A stretch of 64,000 nucleotides of DNA, taken from Brevibacterium zhoupengii (GTDB lineage Bacteria > Actinomycetota > Actinomycetes > Actinomycetales > Brevibacteriaceae). The notes beneath the pieces are model-generated. The model did no database searches, was not told where the DNA came from, and saw only the letters and a list, made by a program, of their open reading frames with translations. Positions within the stretch are counted from its first letter, which is position 1; the number at the start of each line of letters is the position of its first letter. The DNA lies in contig NZ_CP088298.1 of NCBI RefSeq assembly GCF_021117425.1, positions 4,278,001 through 4,342,000 on the forward strand, written 5' to 3'. Made by a program: the position numbers and the translations under genes. Shown here piece after piece: positions 8,735-18,189 of this stretch.

Positions 8735-9790
8735 TCAGTCCTGGAGCCGAGTTGTGCCGTCGATCCCACCTGAGGTGTTGAGCTGCTTGGCATAGCAGTA
8801 GTCGGCTCCCAGCCCGTGTGACGAACACCAGGACAGCGCCTCCTCGGGGTCGTCGTATCCGATTCCCACAACGGTGACCCAGAAGTTGTCTTCTTTGAAG
8901 CTGGCGAAGTCGCCAGACCACACCAACTGCACGCGAGGGAACTCTTCCCGCAGCTCTTGGTGTTCGGCGAGAATGTCCTTTTCCTTCCAGACCTTCCCCT
9001 CGGCCTCCAGGTCCAGCTTCTTCGAACTCAGCTGCGGCACCCACTTCCCGTTGAGGTCAGCTTTGACGCTGGGCCTGTCACCTTCGATCAGCTGATCGAG
9101 AGCCTTCGCGGGGTCATTCGACAGTGACGGTGACTCCGAGGGCTCGGGACTCTCTGAGGAACCCTGACTCGACGAGGCCTCACTTCCCGGGGTCTTCGCA
9201 TCCGATGAGGCCGGTGCCGCAACCGTGTCACCGTCGGAATCATTACCGAACAGAGTCGCTGCGCCCCACCCGATTCCGAGGGCGACGACCACGATGAGAA
9301 CTACGCCCAGTGCGATGAGCCCCTTCCGACTGCGCGGCTTCCCTGTCGGCGCGGCGGCATAGGGACCCTGGCCGTACTGGGCGTTGGGGTTCTGCCCCGG
9401 CTCCTGCTGTTGCTGTGGGTACTGCTGTTGCTGCGGGTGTTGCGAGTGCTGTGGGGGCTGTTGATATTGGTCTGGGGCCTGCGCCGAAACGGATTCACTC
9501 TGTGGGCGCTTCGGCCTGGGGTATGGGGTCGCGGGAGGAGGCACGGGGGTCGCGACAAGGCCATTACCCCAACCATTTCCGGCATGCTCGTTCGGCTGAC
9601 CCCAGCCGTTGTCTGACGGCTGTTCTGGCTGCCCCCAGCCGGTATCGGCCTGTTGGTTCCACCCTGAATCCGACTGCTGATTCCACCCTGTATTTGGCTG
9701 CTGCGGAGGATTCGAGCCGTGTCCTTGGTGACCGTTGCCGTTCCACTCAGGGTCGCGGCCACTCCCGGGTGGAGGGGGATTCTCACTCAT
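8735..9790 (-). CDS. Single-pass envelope protein with Gln/Asn/Pro-rich cytoplasmic tail
   Basis: 351 residues, family not recognised. The first ~160 residues are low-complexity, with repeats of the type GWNQQ-D-GW / GWGQP and a poly-Gln stretch. A single transmembrane helix follows ('KGLIALGVVLIVVVALGIGWGAATLF'), then a Ser/Glu-rich linker and a ~130-residue extracellular domain with 'KWVPQLSSKKLDLEAEGKVWKEKDILAEHQELREEF' and two Cys. The ATG at 9790 is preferred over the longer frame to 9850. It is divergent from a multi-pass protein with a similar disordered N-terminus and a C-terminal extracellular domain, suggesting a shared role at the envelope. Function unknown. Confidence 0.75.
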   Translation of the reverse strand: MSENPPPPGSGRDPEWNGNGHQGHGSNPPQQPNTGWNQQSDSGWNQQADTGWGQPEQPSDNGWGQPNEHAGNGWGNGLVATPVPPPATPYPRPKRPQSESVSAQAPDQYQQPPQHSQHPQQQQYPQQQQEPGQNPNAQYGQGPYAAAPTGKPRSRKGLIALGVVLIVVVALGIGWGAATLFGNDSDGDTVAAPASSDAKTPGSEASSSQGSSESPEPSESPSLSNDPAKALDQLIEGDRPSVKADLNGKWVPQLSSKKLDLEAEGKVWKEKDILAEHQELREEFPRVQLVWSGDFASFKEDNFWVTVVGIGYDDPEEALSWCSSHGLGADYCYAKQLNTSGGIDGTTRLQD

Positions 9791-9850
9791 CAGCGGCTCT
9801 CGATCTTTCTTTGCGAAATAAGTCAATTTAGACAACTTCGATGGTGCCAC

Positions 9851-9867
9851 AATCCTAATATAGGATT
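9851..9867. promoter_or_regulatory. Inverted repeat between two divergent envelope genes
   Basis: AATCCTA-ATA-TAGGATT, a perfect dyad with 7-bp arms, lies in the 175-bp divergent spacer. The surrounding sequence is AT-rich and would carry both promoters. The binding protein is unknown. Confidence 0.5.
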
Positions 9868-9965
9868 GCCACTACAAAATGAATATAAAGTCGCATATTG
9901 ACTTATATCCATCTACAGACCCCTCGCCTGCACCGCTGCAGACCCACCCGGATGAAGGACCTGAC

Positions 9966-12900
9966 ATGAGCGACTCATCTCACGACGCCAAAGACAACGG
10001 AGCCGCGGAAGGGTCGAGCAGCCCTCCCGCTACGGAGCCGAAGAGCACGGAGAATTCGCCCGTCCCGAAAAAGCCCGATTCCTCTCCCGCGGCCGGGTCA
10101 GACGCGGACGCTTCTGCCACTGGCTCCGAACCTACTGCTGCCTCTGAACCTACTGTTGCCTCCGGATCTACGGCCGGTTCGAACAGTGACGACCTTGACT
10201 CCACAGCGCGATTCGCACCCGGATGGAACCAGAACAACCAGCAGCAGTCCCACCTCTATGGCTCAGAACCGCAGGCCGGATCACCACAGCCGAGGACGGG
10301 AGCACCCCACCCGAACTCGTACTACTCTCACTCGGGCAGTCAGCCGAATGGGTATCAGGGAAGCCAGCCAGGTGGATACCACGGCAGCCAACCAAATGGA
10401 TACCCGGGAAGCCAGCCAGGTGGGCACATGGGCAGTCAGCCCGGCGGCCACCTCGGCGGTCACCCTCAGGGAGTTCCCTATCCTCAGCCTCCCCAGTACC
10501 CGCAGTCCCAGATGTCTCCGTCCGCGGCGAAGTACCTGTCGGCATTCGGACAGGGAGCCACATGGCGCAGCGCCCTGATCCCGCCGGGGCTGGCGCTGCT
10601 GGCCGGAATCATTGTCTCGATCATCATTTCGGCGCTGCTCACCTCGATGAGCGATTTCACCGCTCTCGCTGAAGAGATCGGCTTCAACACCGACGGAATC
10701 AGCTATGCGCTGCCCTTCGTCCTGCTGGCAATGTCCCTATTCGGTTCGGCTGTCTTCCGCTTCAGCGTGCAGGCAGGAGACATGGGGCAGGCGTCGGGCA
10801 GCCTCTTCGCCTCGGGAGCACCGCTGCTCATCACCATCATCGTCATCGGTGTGCTGTGGTGGTTCACGAAGCGCAGCGAGTTGAAGTCACCGTCACCCAA
10901 TCGCGGAGTCACCTGGATCCGCATCGGGATCACGACCTTGTCCATGGCTCTCGTTCTGCTTCTTCTCCAATTGATCTTTGCGGCGCGCTTCTCCATCACG
11001 GAAAGCGGCGGCATGATCGATCTCGAGTTCTCCGCCGTGACCGTCCGTTCCTTCTTCCTGCCGCTGCTCGCCGTCCTCATCACCAGCATCTGTGCAAGGA
11101 TCGCCGGGCACTTCAAGGGCAGCGAGGCCATCGGCGCCCCCTTCCTGCGGTGGCTCGTCCCGCCGATTCTCGTGACGTGGACCCACCTCATCGTGGCCAC
11201 GCTCGCCCTGTCGGTCGTCGCAATCTTCATCATTCCGCTGTCCTTCGACATGCCCTGGCAGACGATCCCAGCGCTCTTCATCAACGTGGGCCTGATCCTC
11301 ACCCTGCTTGTCCACCTCGGCGGAGTCAGCGCCTCGGCCCAGGGCGACATGATGGGTTATGACTCCGGCGGGTTCTCGGAATCATTGACCATCTTCAGCC
11401 GTGAGGCACCCGGGCAGCTGTGGATCGGACTGCTTGCGGTCGTGGCCGCTGTTCTCGTTGCAACTCTTGTCGCCACCGTGACTCGCCGTCCCTATTGGAC
11501 GGTCCCCGGCGAGGACAAGCAGCAATGGGCCACTGCGTGGAAGATTCCCTTGGCGTTCTGTGCCATCTGGGGACTGCTTTCCGTCCTGGCGGTCCCCCTC
11601 CGCGTCCACCTCGAGGGATCTGCCGCGGCTGCCTCGATGTTCGATGGGTTCGGCACCGCCCGCGCTGGCGTCGGCCCTCTGGCCTGGTCGTTCCTCCTCT
11701 TCGCTCTCTGGGGCATTGTCATCGAGGTTCTGTCGAGGACCCTCGGCCCGCGGCTTGTCCTGACCATTCCAGCCATCGCGAAATTCTTCGCTGGACGGGC
11801 CGTCCACCCGCACTGGGGCCAGGCTCTGGGCATGAGCGAACCACGCCATCCCCTCATCCATCCAGACGCCGTCGCTGGACGTGGCCCCGGAGTCGGTATG
11901 ACAGCTGCTGGTGCAGCTGGTGCCGGTCCAGCAGGAGCGGCGTTTGGCGCTCAGCCAGGACCGTCTGCCTCAGCCCCGGGATCAGCCGCGGCTCCTGGAA
12001 CAGATTCTGCGGGCTATGCAAATGTCCCGCAATCTGGCGCCCCGACTCATGCAGATCCCGGCTCGTACCCGACCTCAGGCGCCACCTATCCGATTCCTGC
12101 TCACCCAGGCGGCCCCCCGAACGGCGCCTATGCCGCGGCTGGCTCGCCCCCGCCTCCCGGAACAGCACCGGCCCAACCTTTCAACAAGAAGAAGGCCACC
12201 CTGGTCGGCGTAATCAGCGGCTCAGCGGTTCTCGTGATCGTCGCGGCTCTCATCGTCGTCACGCAGGTCAACGGAAACACGTTCAGCCCCGAAGCCGCCA
12301 TTGAGAAGTACTTCTCCGAACTCTCCGATGGCGACGCCGAGGGAGCCTTGAAGATGGCCGACGTCGACGTACCCTCCGAGCAGAGGCAGCTGCTGACGAA
12401 TGACGTCCTTGGTGCTGCAAAGGCCCTGCCGAAGGACGTCACCGTCGAAGATGCCGAAATCAACGGAAACTCGGCGACAGTGACCGCGACCTATGACGTA
12501 GGAGGAAGCAAGGGCACGACGAGCTTCTCGCTGCACAAGGCGGGCAAGAAGGCTCTGTTCTTCGACGACTGGAGGCTGCAGGCGCCCGAGCTCTTCTCCC
12601 TCTCCGTCGAGACTCCCGGACTGAGCAAGGTCAAGATCAACGGCATCGATATCGAGACCAGCGAATCTGGCCTCGCGCTTCCGGCTTTCCCGGGAATGTA
12701 CACCATCGGACTGTCGGAAGAGACCGACCTGGTTTCTGCAGACGAGATCGAGTCTCGAGCGTTCTTCGCCGAGGAAGGCGACTCGGAAGGGTACGAGCCG
12801 GCGCTGCTCGCGGCCCAGCCCACCGATGCCTTCCGCACTGAGGTGAACAAGCAGGTCAAGACCCTCATCGACAGCTGCGCCAAGAAGACCGTCGCCCAAC

Positions 12901-13232
12901 CCGACGGCTGCCCGTTCGGCTCCTACAGCGCCGAAAGCTACGACGCGACGAACCTCAAATGGTCAATCTCCTCGTATCCGACGGCCACCGTGGGCGATCC
13001 ATCGGGCGAAGGCTATTTCGACCCTGAAGAATCCACTGGCCCCAACGGCGGCCCAGCCTGGCCGATCTCGACAGAGTCGACCGGCGAAGCGTTCCTCACC
13101 GGAAAGTATGACTCGTTCTTCGACGAATCGGAGACCTTCGACGACACCGTGACATTCTCGGTCGACGGAAACGCGGAGATCGTCGACGGTAAGGTCGTCA
13201 TCAACATCGAAGGCGACCCGTACGGGTTCTGA
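9966..13232 (+). CDS. Large multi-pass membrane protein with GSQP-repeat N-terminus and extracellular domain
   Basis: 1088 residues, no recognised family. Residues 1-190 are disordered, with about six copies of a GSQP-(N/G)G-(Y/H) repeat. About ten membrane helices follow (first 'GLALLAGIIVSIIISALL'), then a ~110-residue Ala/Pro/Gly linker, one more helix ('ATLVGVISGSAVLVIVAALIVV') and a ~320-residue extracellular C-terminal region. The latter begins with an NTF2-like/DUF4878-type motif 'AAIEKYFSELSDGDAEGALKMAD'. The ATG at 9966 has GAAGGA upstream. The stop abuts that of convergent dsdA through TGATCA. The linker-helix-extracellular layout resembles the divergent gene; an envelope or stress-sensing role is a guess. 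Confidence 0.75.
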   Translation: MSDSSHDAKDNGAAEGSSSPPATEPKSTENSPVPKKPDSSPAAGSDADASATGSEPTAASEPTVASGSTAGSNSDDLDSTARFAPGWNQNNQQQSHLYGSEPQAGSPQPRTGAPHPNSYYSHSGSQPNGYQGSQPGGYHGSQPNGYPGSQPGGHMGSQPGGHLGGHPQGVPYPQPPQYPQSQMSPSAAKYLSAFGQGATWRSALIPPGLALLAGIIVSIIISALLTSMSDFTALAEEIGFNTDGISYALPFVLLAMSLFGSAVFRFSVQAGDMGQASGSLFASGAPLLITIIVIGVLWWFTKRSELKSPSPNRGVTWIRIGITTLSMALVLLLLQLIFAARFSITESGGMIDLEFSAVTVRSFFLPLLAVLITSICARIAGHFKGSEAIGAPFLRWLVPPILVTWTHLIVATLALSVVAIFIIPLSFDMPWQTIPALFINVGLILTLLVHLGGVSASAQGDMMGYDSGGFSESLTIFSREAPGQLWIGLLAVVAAVLVATLVATVTRRPYWTVPGEDKQQWATAWKIPLAFCAIWGLLSVLAVPLRVHLEGSAAAASMFDGFGTARAGVGPLAWSFLLFALWGIVIEVLSRTLGPRLVLTIPAIAKFFAGRAVHPHWGQALGMSEPRHPLIHPDAVAGRGPGVGMTAAGAAGAGPAGAAFGAQPGPSASAPGSAAAPGTDSAGYANVPQSGAPTHADPGSYPTSGATYPIPAHPGGPPNGAYAAAGSPPPPGTAPAQPFNKKKATLVGVISGSAVLVIVAALIVVTQVNGNTFSPEAAIEKYFSELSDGDAEGALKMADVDVPSEQRQLLTNDVLGAAKALPKDVTVEDAEINGNSATVTATYDVGGSKGTTSFSLHKAGKKALFFDDWRLQAPELFSLSVETPGLSKVKINGIDIETSESGLALPAFPGMYTIGLSEETDLVSADEIESRAFFAEEGDSEGYEPALLAAQPTDAFRTEVNKQVKTLIDSCAKKTVAQPDGCPFGSYSAESYDATNLKWSISSYPTATVGDPSGEGYFDPEESTGPNGGPAWPISTESTGEAFLTGKYDSFFDESETFDDTVTFSVDGNAEIVDGKVVINIEGDPYGF

Positions 13233-14657
13233 TCAGGAGCTGAGCCTCGGTAGCAGGTCCAGGCCCTCGGACACGTACCGTTCGCGATCGGCGGTGGGCA
13301 CCATGGCACCACCTGTCACCCACACCAGGTGCGTGGCACGGTCCCGTCCGTCAGCACTCCACCCGTCCCCTGCACCCTCGCCGAGGTGGTCCATCGTTCG
13401 CCAGGGAACCGTCAGTCCCGCAGTCGCCGAAGGCTCGACAACAACCCCCTCAGCCTGGTGGAGCACTGCCACGCCTGCCTTGATGACCTCGTCGCTGACC
13501 GTAGCGAATCCGGTAATCAGGGGGCTGATCACCGGGCCGATGAAGCGGGAAGGACGCGCCACAGCCAGACCGTCGGCTGCGGTGTTTCCACTCAACCCGA
13601 TGTCCTGAACCGAGATCGCGCTGTGCAGGCCGGTCCTCACGCCGAGGAACATTGCGGGTGCTTGGCTGGGCTCCACGAAGATGCAGTGCACATCGTCGCC
13701 GAAGACCCACTTCAGACCGTAGGTCACGCCTCCTGGTCCGCCGCCGATCCCGCAGGGCAGATACACGACGAGAGGGTGATCGGCATCGACTGTCACCTGC
13801 GAATCTGCGAGCTGGTCTTTGAGGCACAGAGCCGCCACCGAATACCCGGCGAAGAGACTGCGTGAGTCTTCGTCGTCGACGAAGTGGGTGCGCGGCGCGC
13901 CTTCGGCCGACGCTCGGCCGGCTGACACCGCTGCAACGAAGTCACCAGCGTGTTCGATGACCTCGACACCGTGGCTGCGCAGGAGTTCTTTCTTCCATTC
14001 TCGGGCGTCGGCTGACATGTGAACTGAGGCTGCGAAGCCAAGCGCCGCACTGAGAATCCCGATCGACAGTCCCAGGTTTCCAGTGGATCCGACGACGATC
14101 CGGTGGGTTGCGGCGAGCGCACGAAACTCCTCGGAGCTGTAATTCGCGGGCTCGTGGGGATTCAGTCCGTGCTCGGCGGCGACTTCCTCGGCGTATTCGA
14201 GTACTTCGTGGAAACCTCCACGAGCCTTGATCGATCCGCTGATCGGTAGAGCGTCGTCGCGTTTGAGCCACAGCCTGCCGGGCAGTTCGACGCTGAGACG
14301 CTCGTTGAGATCAGCTTGCGCAGCATCCGCAGGGACGAGGGGGGACTCAATGACCCCGTCGGCAGCCGCCGTCTCTGGGAACGTGTCGGCGAACCACGGG
14401 GCGAAGCGGTCGAAGCGCTGTGCGGCCCGGTCCATGAGGTCGGAATCCACTCCGGCCTGGTGATCCACTCCGGCTTCGAGGTCTGCACCGGCCGCCCGCT
14501 CCACACTGGCGTCGAAATTCGCGGCCATACCCTGAAGCACCTCGGCAGTGGAGTCAAGATCGCGGCGCAACCAGGTAGTCGATTCGCCGGCCGCTAGGGA
14601 TCGGATGACCGGATCACCAGCATCGAATTCGATCTCGGGCTGTGCTTGAGAGGGCAT
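13233..14657 (-). CDS. dsdA: D-serine ammonia-lyase (D-serine dehydratase)
   Basis: 474 residues, a fold-type II PLP enzyme converting D-serine to pyruvate and ammonia. The PLP-lysine motif is 'GSIKARGGFHEVL', the substrate loop 'GSTGNLGLSIG', and the phosphate-binding glycine-rich turn 'PCGIGGGPGGV', all typical of DsdA. The N-terminal extension before the catalytic core is also DsdA-like. SD CGGAG lies about 10 bases before the ATG. No dsdX/dsdC-type neighbours are present, so it appears monocistronic. Role: detoxification and use of D-serine in the cytoplasm. Confidence 0.92.
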   Translation of the reverse strand: MPSQAQPEIEFDAGDPVIRSLAAGESTTWLRRDLDSTAEVLQGMAANFDASVERAAGADLEAGVDHQAGVDSDLMDRAAQRFDRFAPWFADTFPETAAADGVIESPLVPADAAQADLNERLSVELPGRLWLKRDDALPISGSIKARGGFHEVLEYAEEVAAEHGLNPHEPANYSSEEFRALAATHRIVVGSTGNLGLSIGILSAALGFAASVHMSADAREWKKELLRSHGVEVIEHAGDFVAAVSAGRASAEGAPRTHFVDDEDSRSLFAGYSVAALCLKDQLADSQVTVDADHPLVVYLPCGIGGGPGGVTYGLKWVFGDDVHCIFVEPSQAPAMFLGVRTGLHSAISVQDIGLSGNTAADGLAVARPSRFIGPVISPLITGFATVSDEVIKAGVAVLHQAEGVVVEPSATAGLTVPWRTMDHLGEGAGDGWSADGRDRATHLVWVTGGAMVPTADRERYVSEGLDLLPRLSS

Positions 14658-14787
14658 GGGAACAGACTCCGATTCTGAGCGGTGCCGAAGGACTCAACGA
14701 AATGATCCTATCCGTGGGATCGGGTGCACTCCAGGTTGCAGCTCAATTGACGCCAACCTCGGCGGTATCGGTCTTCTTTCGGCGGCG

Positions 14788-15756
14788 TCAATCCTTTTGG
14801 ATATTCTTCGCCGCTTCCAACACATCCGCGAGCTCGCCGAGCCACTGCGTGTACCCGTCGTAGGTGTAGGCACGCTTGTCGTCCCAGGTGCCGAGTTGTT
14901 CGTGTTTGACTGGGAGAAGGCTCGTGAAGATGGGATTGTCCTCGTAGTCAGTCGAGGCATCGTGGATGAGCATGACGTCTGCCGGGTAGTCACTGATCTT
15001 CTCCCAGGAGACTTCGGCCCAACTGGTGTCCGCTCCGGACTCGGGTCCGACGAGGTTCAGGCCGTCGTCGGAAAGCATCTTCGCGACCCCGAGCTCCTTG
15101 GCTGTGTAGTTGATCTCAGCACTGAAGTTTGCGAGCAGCACGGTCAGCCATTCCTTCTCGGCAGTGATGTCGCGGATTCGCTGCCGAGCAGCCTCGAACT
15201 GCTTGCGCTGTTTCGCGATCTCTCCGGTCTTGGTGTCTTTGCCGAGCGCCCGTGCGATCGCGGCGTACTGGGCGAACATGTCGTCCGGTGTCCCTCCGTC
15301 GAGTTTGACTGGCACAAATGGGACGAGGGATGCGACCTGCTCACGAAGCTTGTCGTCCCACCACGTCCACCCGTCCCCTTCTTCGTTGCCATACGCGATG
15401 ACGATGTCGGGATTCGTCGCCGCGAGGGCTTCGAGGTCCAGTTCCATATCGGTGCCGACGACCTCTACTCCCGACTGATCGAACGACTTCCCCGGTGACT
15501 CATTCTGGCCGAATCCGTAGACCGCGACCGGTTTGATTCCATACGGAGCGAGGGCCGCTGCGGAGTAGAAATCCATCGCGATCCGTTCGACCGGGTGGTC
15601 CAGCTCGATGGCGATTCCGTCATAACCCTCGGGGCTGTAGGAGAAGCCCTTCGCCCCGTTCGTCGACGTAGCCGCGGCGTCGCTCTCTGGACTGCCGCAG
15701 GCTGTAAGGGCGAATGGAGCGAGTAGGGACAGTGCGAGCAGTTGGCGCCGGCGCAT
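14788..15756 (-). CDS. Iron-siderophore ABC transporter substrate-binding lipoprotein
   Basis: 322 residues. The signal peptide ends in the lipobox LTAC ('LLAPFALTACGS'), so the mature protein is lipid-anchored outside the membrane. The rest is a FepB/BtuF-like (Peripla_BP_2) domain, for example 'LEALAATNPDIVIAYGNEEG'. The ATG at 15756 (SD GGAAGG) is chosen because it places the Arg-rich signal start 'MRRRQLL' correctly. It is divergent from a siderophore-interacting reductase with an iron-box-like element between them. No permease or ATPase gene is adjacent, so those partners must be elsewhere. Confidence 0.9.
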   Translation of the reverse strand: MRRRQLLALSLLAPFALTACGSPESDAAATSTNGAKGFSYSPEGYDGIAIELDHPVERIAMDFYSAAALAPYGIKPVAVYGFGQNESPGKSFDQSGVEVVGTDMELDLEALAATNPDIVIAYGNEEGDGWTWWDDKLREQVASLVPFVPVKLDGGTPDDMFAQYAAIARALGKDTKTGEIAKQRKQFEAARQRIRDITAEKEWLTVLLANFSAEINYTAKELGVAKMLSDDGLNLVGPESGADTSWAEVSWEKISDYPADVMLIHDASTDYEDNPIFTSLLPVKHEQLGTWDDKRAYTYDGYTQWLGELADVLEAAKNIQKD

Positions 15757-15855
15757 AGATGACCTTCCGGTGTTCCTCGCGTGGTTTTCGTCTGTTTTGA
15801 GATCATTGGAACCGAGCAAGGCATGGCTACTCGTTTCGAGAACACAGTAACACTA

Positions 15856-15874
15856 TTTGGAAAGGCTATCCTTA
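15856..15874. promoter_or_regulatory. IdeR/DmdR (DtxR-family) iron-box-like operator
   Basis: The 19-mer TTTGGAAAGGCTATCCTTA matches the published DtxR/IdeR consensus TTAGGTTAGGCTAACCTAA at 14 of 19 positions, including the central AGGCTA core and CC/GG arms. It sits in the spacer of two divergent iron-uptake genes, exactly where a shared iron-dependent repressor site is expected. Confidence 0.7.
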
Positions 15875-15986
15875 CTAAATTGACGTAGACTGGCATCTGA
15901 CCCTGCATCACATCGCTTGCTGGGAGCTTCTCCCTACAAGCGGCCGCCACGAGTTCCCCGGCACGACGAGGAACGAAGGAGCATCT

Positions 15987-16991
15987 GTGCCACAAGCACC
16001 CATCACCGCCTTCGAGGCCACTGTCATCAGCATCGAAGATCTCAGTCCCGTATTCCGCCGTGTCACCTTCGGTGGCGAGGGTCTCAGAGACTTCGGATGC
16101 AGCGGCCACCCGCGTGACCTGCGGTTCAAGCTCATCATCCCCTCGGCCGGAGCGCCTAAGCCTGAGTTCGACCTCATCCGCTTCCTCGATGAGCAGGATC
16201 CAGATTCCGGTGTGTCCTGGTATCAGGCATGGCTGCAGCTCGATCCGAATGTACGCGGCGAAATGCGCACCTACACCGTCCGCGAATGGCGCGAAGAAGC
16301 GTGCGAGCTCGTCGTCGACATGGTCCTCCACACCGACGATCAGGGCCACTCTGGCCCCGCTGCCGCCTGGGCGCAGAACGCCGAGGTGGGTCACAGCCTG
16401 CACATCATCGGTCCGTCGCGCCATGCCGAAGGGCCTACTGCCGGGATCGAGTTTGCGCCGGCAGATGCCGACACCATCCTCCTCGCCGGCGATGAGACCG
16501 CGGTGCCCGCGATCGCCTCTATCCTTGAGTCACTCAAAGGCGCCGAGGTGCAGGGAAAGGCGATTCTCGAGGTGCCCAGCGCCGAGGATGTTCTTGAGTT
16601 GGATGCTCCCGCAGGGTTTGAGATCCAGTGGCTGCCCCGTGACAACGCTGACCATGGTCAACTGCTCGAGCCTGCCGTCCGTGACGCTGTCCGAGTCGAG
16701 AGCCGAGTACTCGCAGAGGTGGGTGCGGGCACCTCGGGGTCAACGCCCGTTGAGCTCGACGACGTCAACATAGACGAACAGATCCTGTGGGACGTCCCGG
16801 CTGCTCTGACGCAGGCTGCTCAGGGCAGCTCGAGTGATACCGAAAAACATACCCGCCCGTTCTATGCCTGGATCGCCGGCGAGGCCGGACCCGTCAAACG
16901 TCTTCGTCGTTACCTTGTCCAGGAGGTCGGAGTCGATCGTCATCAGATCGCATTCATGGGCTACTGGCGCCAGGGCAAAGCCGAGGGCTGA
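15987..16991 (+). CDS. Siderophore-interacting protein (FAD-dependent ferric-siderophore reductase)
   Basis: 334 residues of the SIP/ViuB family. 'RTYTVRE' is the FAD-binding motif in the N-terminal barrel, 'ILLAGDETAVPAIASIL' the signature of the C-terminal domain, and 'AWIAGEAGPVKRLRRYL' with 'FMGYWRQGKAEG' the family C-terminus. It reduces imported Fe(III)-siderophore in the cytoplasm to release Fe(II). An insertion of about 40 residues around 'AGTSGSTPVELDDVN' lengthens it relative to the usual 270-290. Start is GTG (15987) behind GAAGGA. It is divergent from the siderophore-binding lipoprotein and probably iron-regulated through the shared box. Confidence 0.92.
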   Translation: MPQAPITAFEATVISIEDLSPVFRRVTFGGEGLRDFGCSGHPRDLRFKLIIPSAGAPKPEFDLIRFLDEQDPDSGVSWYQAWLQLDPNVRGEMRTYTVREWREEACELVVDMVLHTDDQGHSGPAAAWAQNAEVGHSLHIIGPSRHAEGPTAGIEFAPADADTILLAGDETAVPAIASILESLKGAEVQGKAILEVPSAEDVLELDAPAGFEIQWLPRDNADHGQLLEPAVRDAVRVESRVLAEVGAGTSGSTPVELDDVNIDEQILWDVPAALTQAAQGSSSDTEKHTRPFYAWIAGEAGPVKRLRRYLVQEVGVDRHQIAFMGYWRQGKAEG

Positions 16992-17006
16992 TCAGCTGCG
17001 CCCTAT

Positions 17007-18134
17007 TCACTTCGAGGCCGGGTTCGCCGAAGAAGCACTCTTCGAAGACGAACGCAGCATCTGCGGAACAATGGTGAAGGCCGCGCCGAGGAGGCACAGC
17101 GTTCCGCCCAGTGCGGCCAGCAGCGGTGGAACTTCGCCGAGGACCAACCAGGCGAGAAGGACGACGATCGCTGGAACGAGCAGACTCGAAGAACTGAGCA
17201 CGCCGGCGGGGAGGAAGCGGATCGCGTATCCCCATAGGTTGAATGCGAGTGCGGTGGGCACGATTCCGAGGTAGATGACCTGCACGGTGATGTTCATCGG
17301 CGCATCGGCCACCTCGGTGATGAGATCGGGAGTGAAGACAAGGCAGGCGATCGTTCCGGCTAGAATCCCCGTCCAGGTGACCGTCACCGAATCGTCTCGG
17401 GACAGGAAGTGCTTCTGCAACAACACGCTGGCGGCATAGAGGAGAGCGGCCGCAAGGCTCAGGAGCAGGCCGCCAATAGTGACCACACCGGAGAAGCTGG
17501 CGATCGTGATCAGCACTATCCCTGCCAAGGACACCGCGATTCCTATGACCAGTTTCCACGGAAGACCCTCGCCAAGAATCAGGCCTGCGAATATCGCCAC
17601 GATGAGCGGGGCGATATTGACGATCATTGCCGCAGTGCCGGCGTCGATCGACCGCTCCGCAGCGTTGAGGATAACCGTGTAGCCGGCGAACCATGCAACT
17701 CCCCAGATGAGCATGATCAGCCAAGACATCTTCGACGTCGGGAACCTCGGCTTCCGAAAGAGCATCCAGGCAGATAGGACGATCACCGCAGCACCCATCC
17801 GCAACAGCGACATCGGCCCCGGGGAGTAGTGGTCGCCCGCATCACGAATGACGACGAACGACGAGGCCCAGAAGACCATCGTCAGCAATGCCGCAATCCA
17901 CGGCATGACTCGTGAAGAAGACGCGGAGCCAGTGGGCGCCGTCGCTGCGTTGGCATTCGCTGTCGTCGCAGTCGGTACAGTCGCCGCGGTCAACGAAGTC
18001 GTCGCGGTCGCGACCGGCGGCTCGGCCACCGAGGGCGAATTGCTCGGGAAGTCCGATTCGGATGACGAGTCCGTATTGGTGGTCACGGTTGACGGCGTCG
18101 ACGGGCAGTATCCGGAAGCTGAATTGTCTTTCAT
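17007..18134 (-). CDS. EamA/DMT-family transporter
   Basis: 375 residues. An unusual ~75-residue Thr/Ala/Ser-rich N-terminal extension ('TAATVPTATTANANAATAPTGS') precedes ten hydrophobic helices arranged as two EamA repeats: 'MPWIAALLTMVFWASSFVVIRDAG' opens repeat one and 'GGLLLSLAAALLYAASVLLQKHFL' opens repeat two. Drug/metabolite transporters of this kind usually export amino acids or metabolites. The ATG at 18134 is chosen; a start at 'MPWIAAL' would remove the extension. It is divergent from a LysR gene with a dyad between, a frequent regulator-exporter arrangement. Confidence 0.88.
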   Translation of the reverse strand: MKDNSASGYCPSTPSTVTTNTDSSSESDFPSNSPSVAEPPVATATTSLTAATVPTATTANANAATAPTGSASSSRVMPWIAALLTMVFWASSFVVIRDAGDHYSPGPMSLLRMGAAVIVLSAWMLFRKPRFPTSKMSWLIMLIWGVAWFAGYTVILNAAERSIDAGTAAMIVNIAPLIVAIFAGLILGEGLPWKLVIGIAVSLAGIVLITIASFSGVVTIGGLLLSLAAALLYAASVLLQKHFLSRDDSVTVTWTGILAGTIACLVFTPDLITEVADAPMNITVQVIYLGIVPTALAFNLWGYAIRFLPAGVLSSSSLLVPAIVVLLAWLVLGEVPPLLAALGGTLCLLGAAFTIVPQMLRSSSKSASSANPASK

Positions 18135-18189
18135 GTATACGATTATTCTGCCGGAGACAGTCAATGAAAAGCGCACACCATTGCACATC

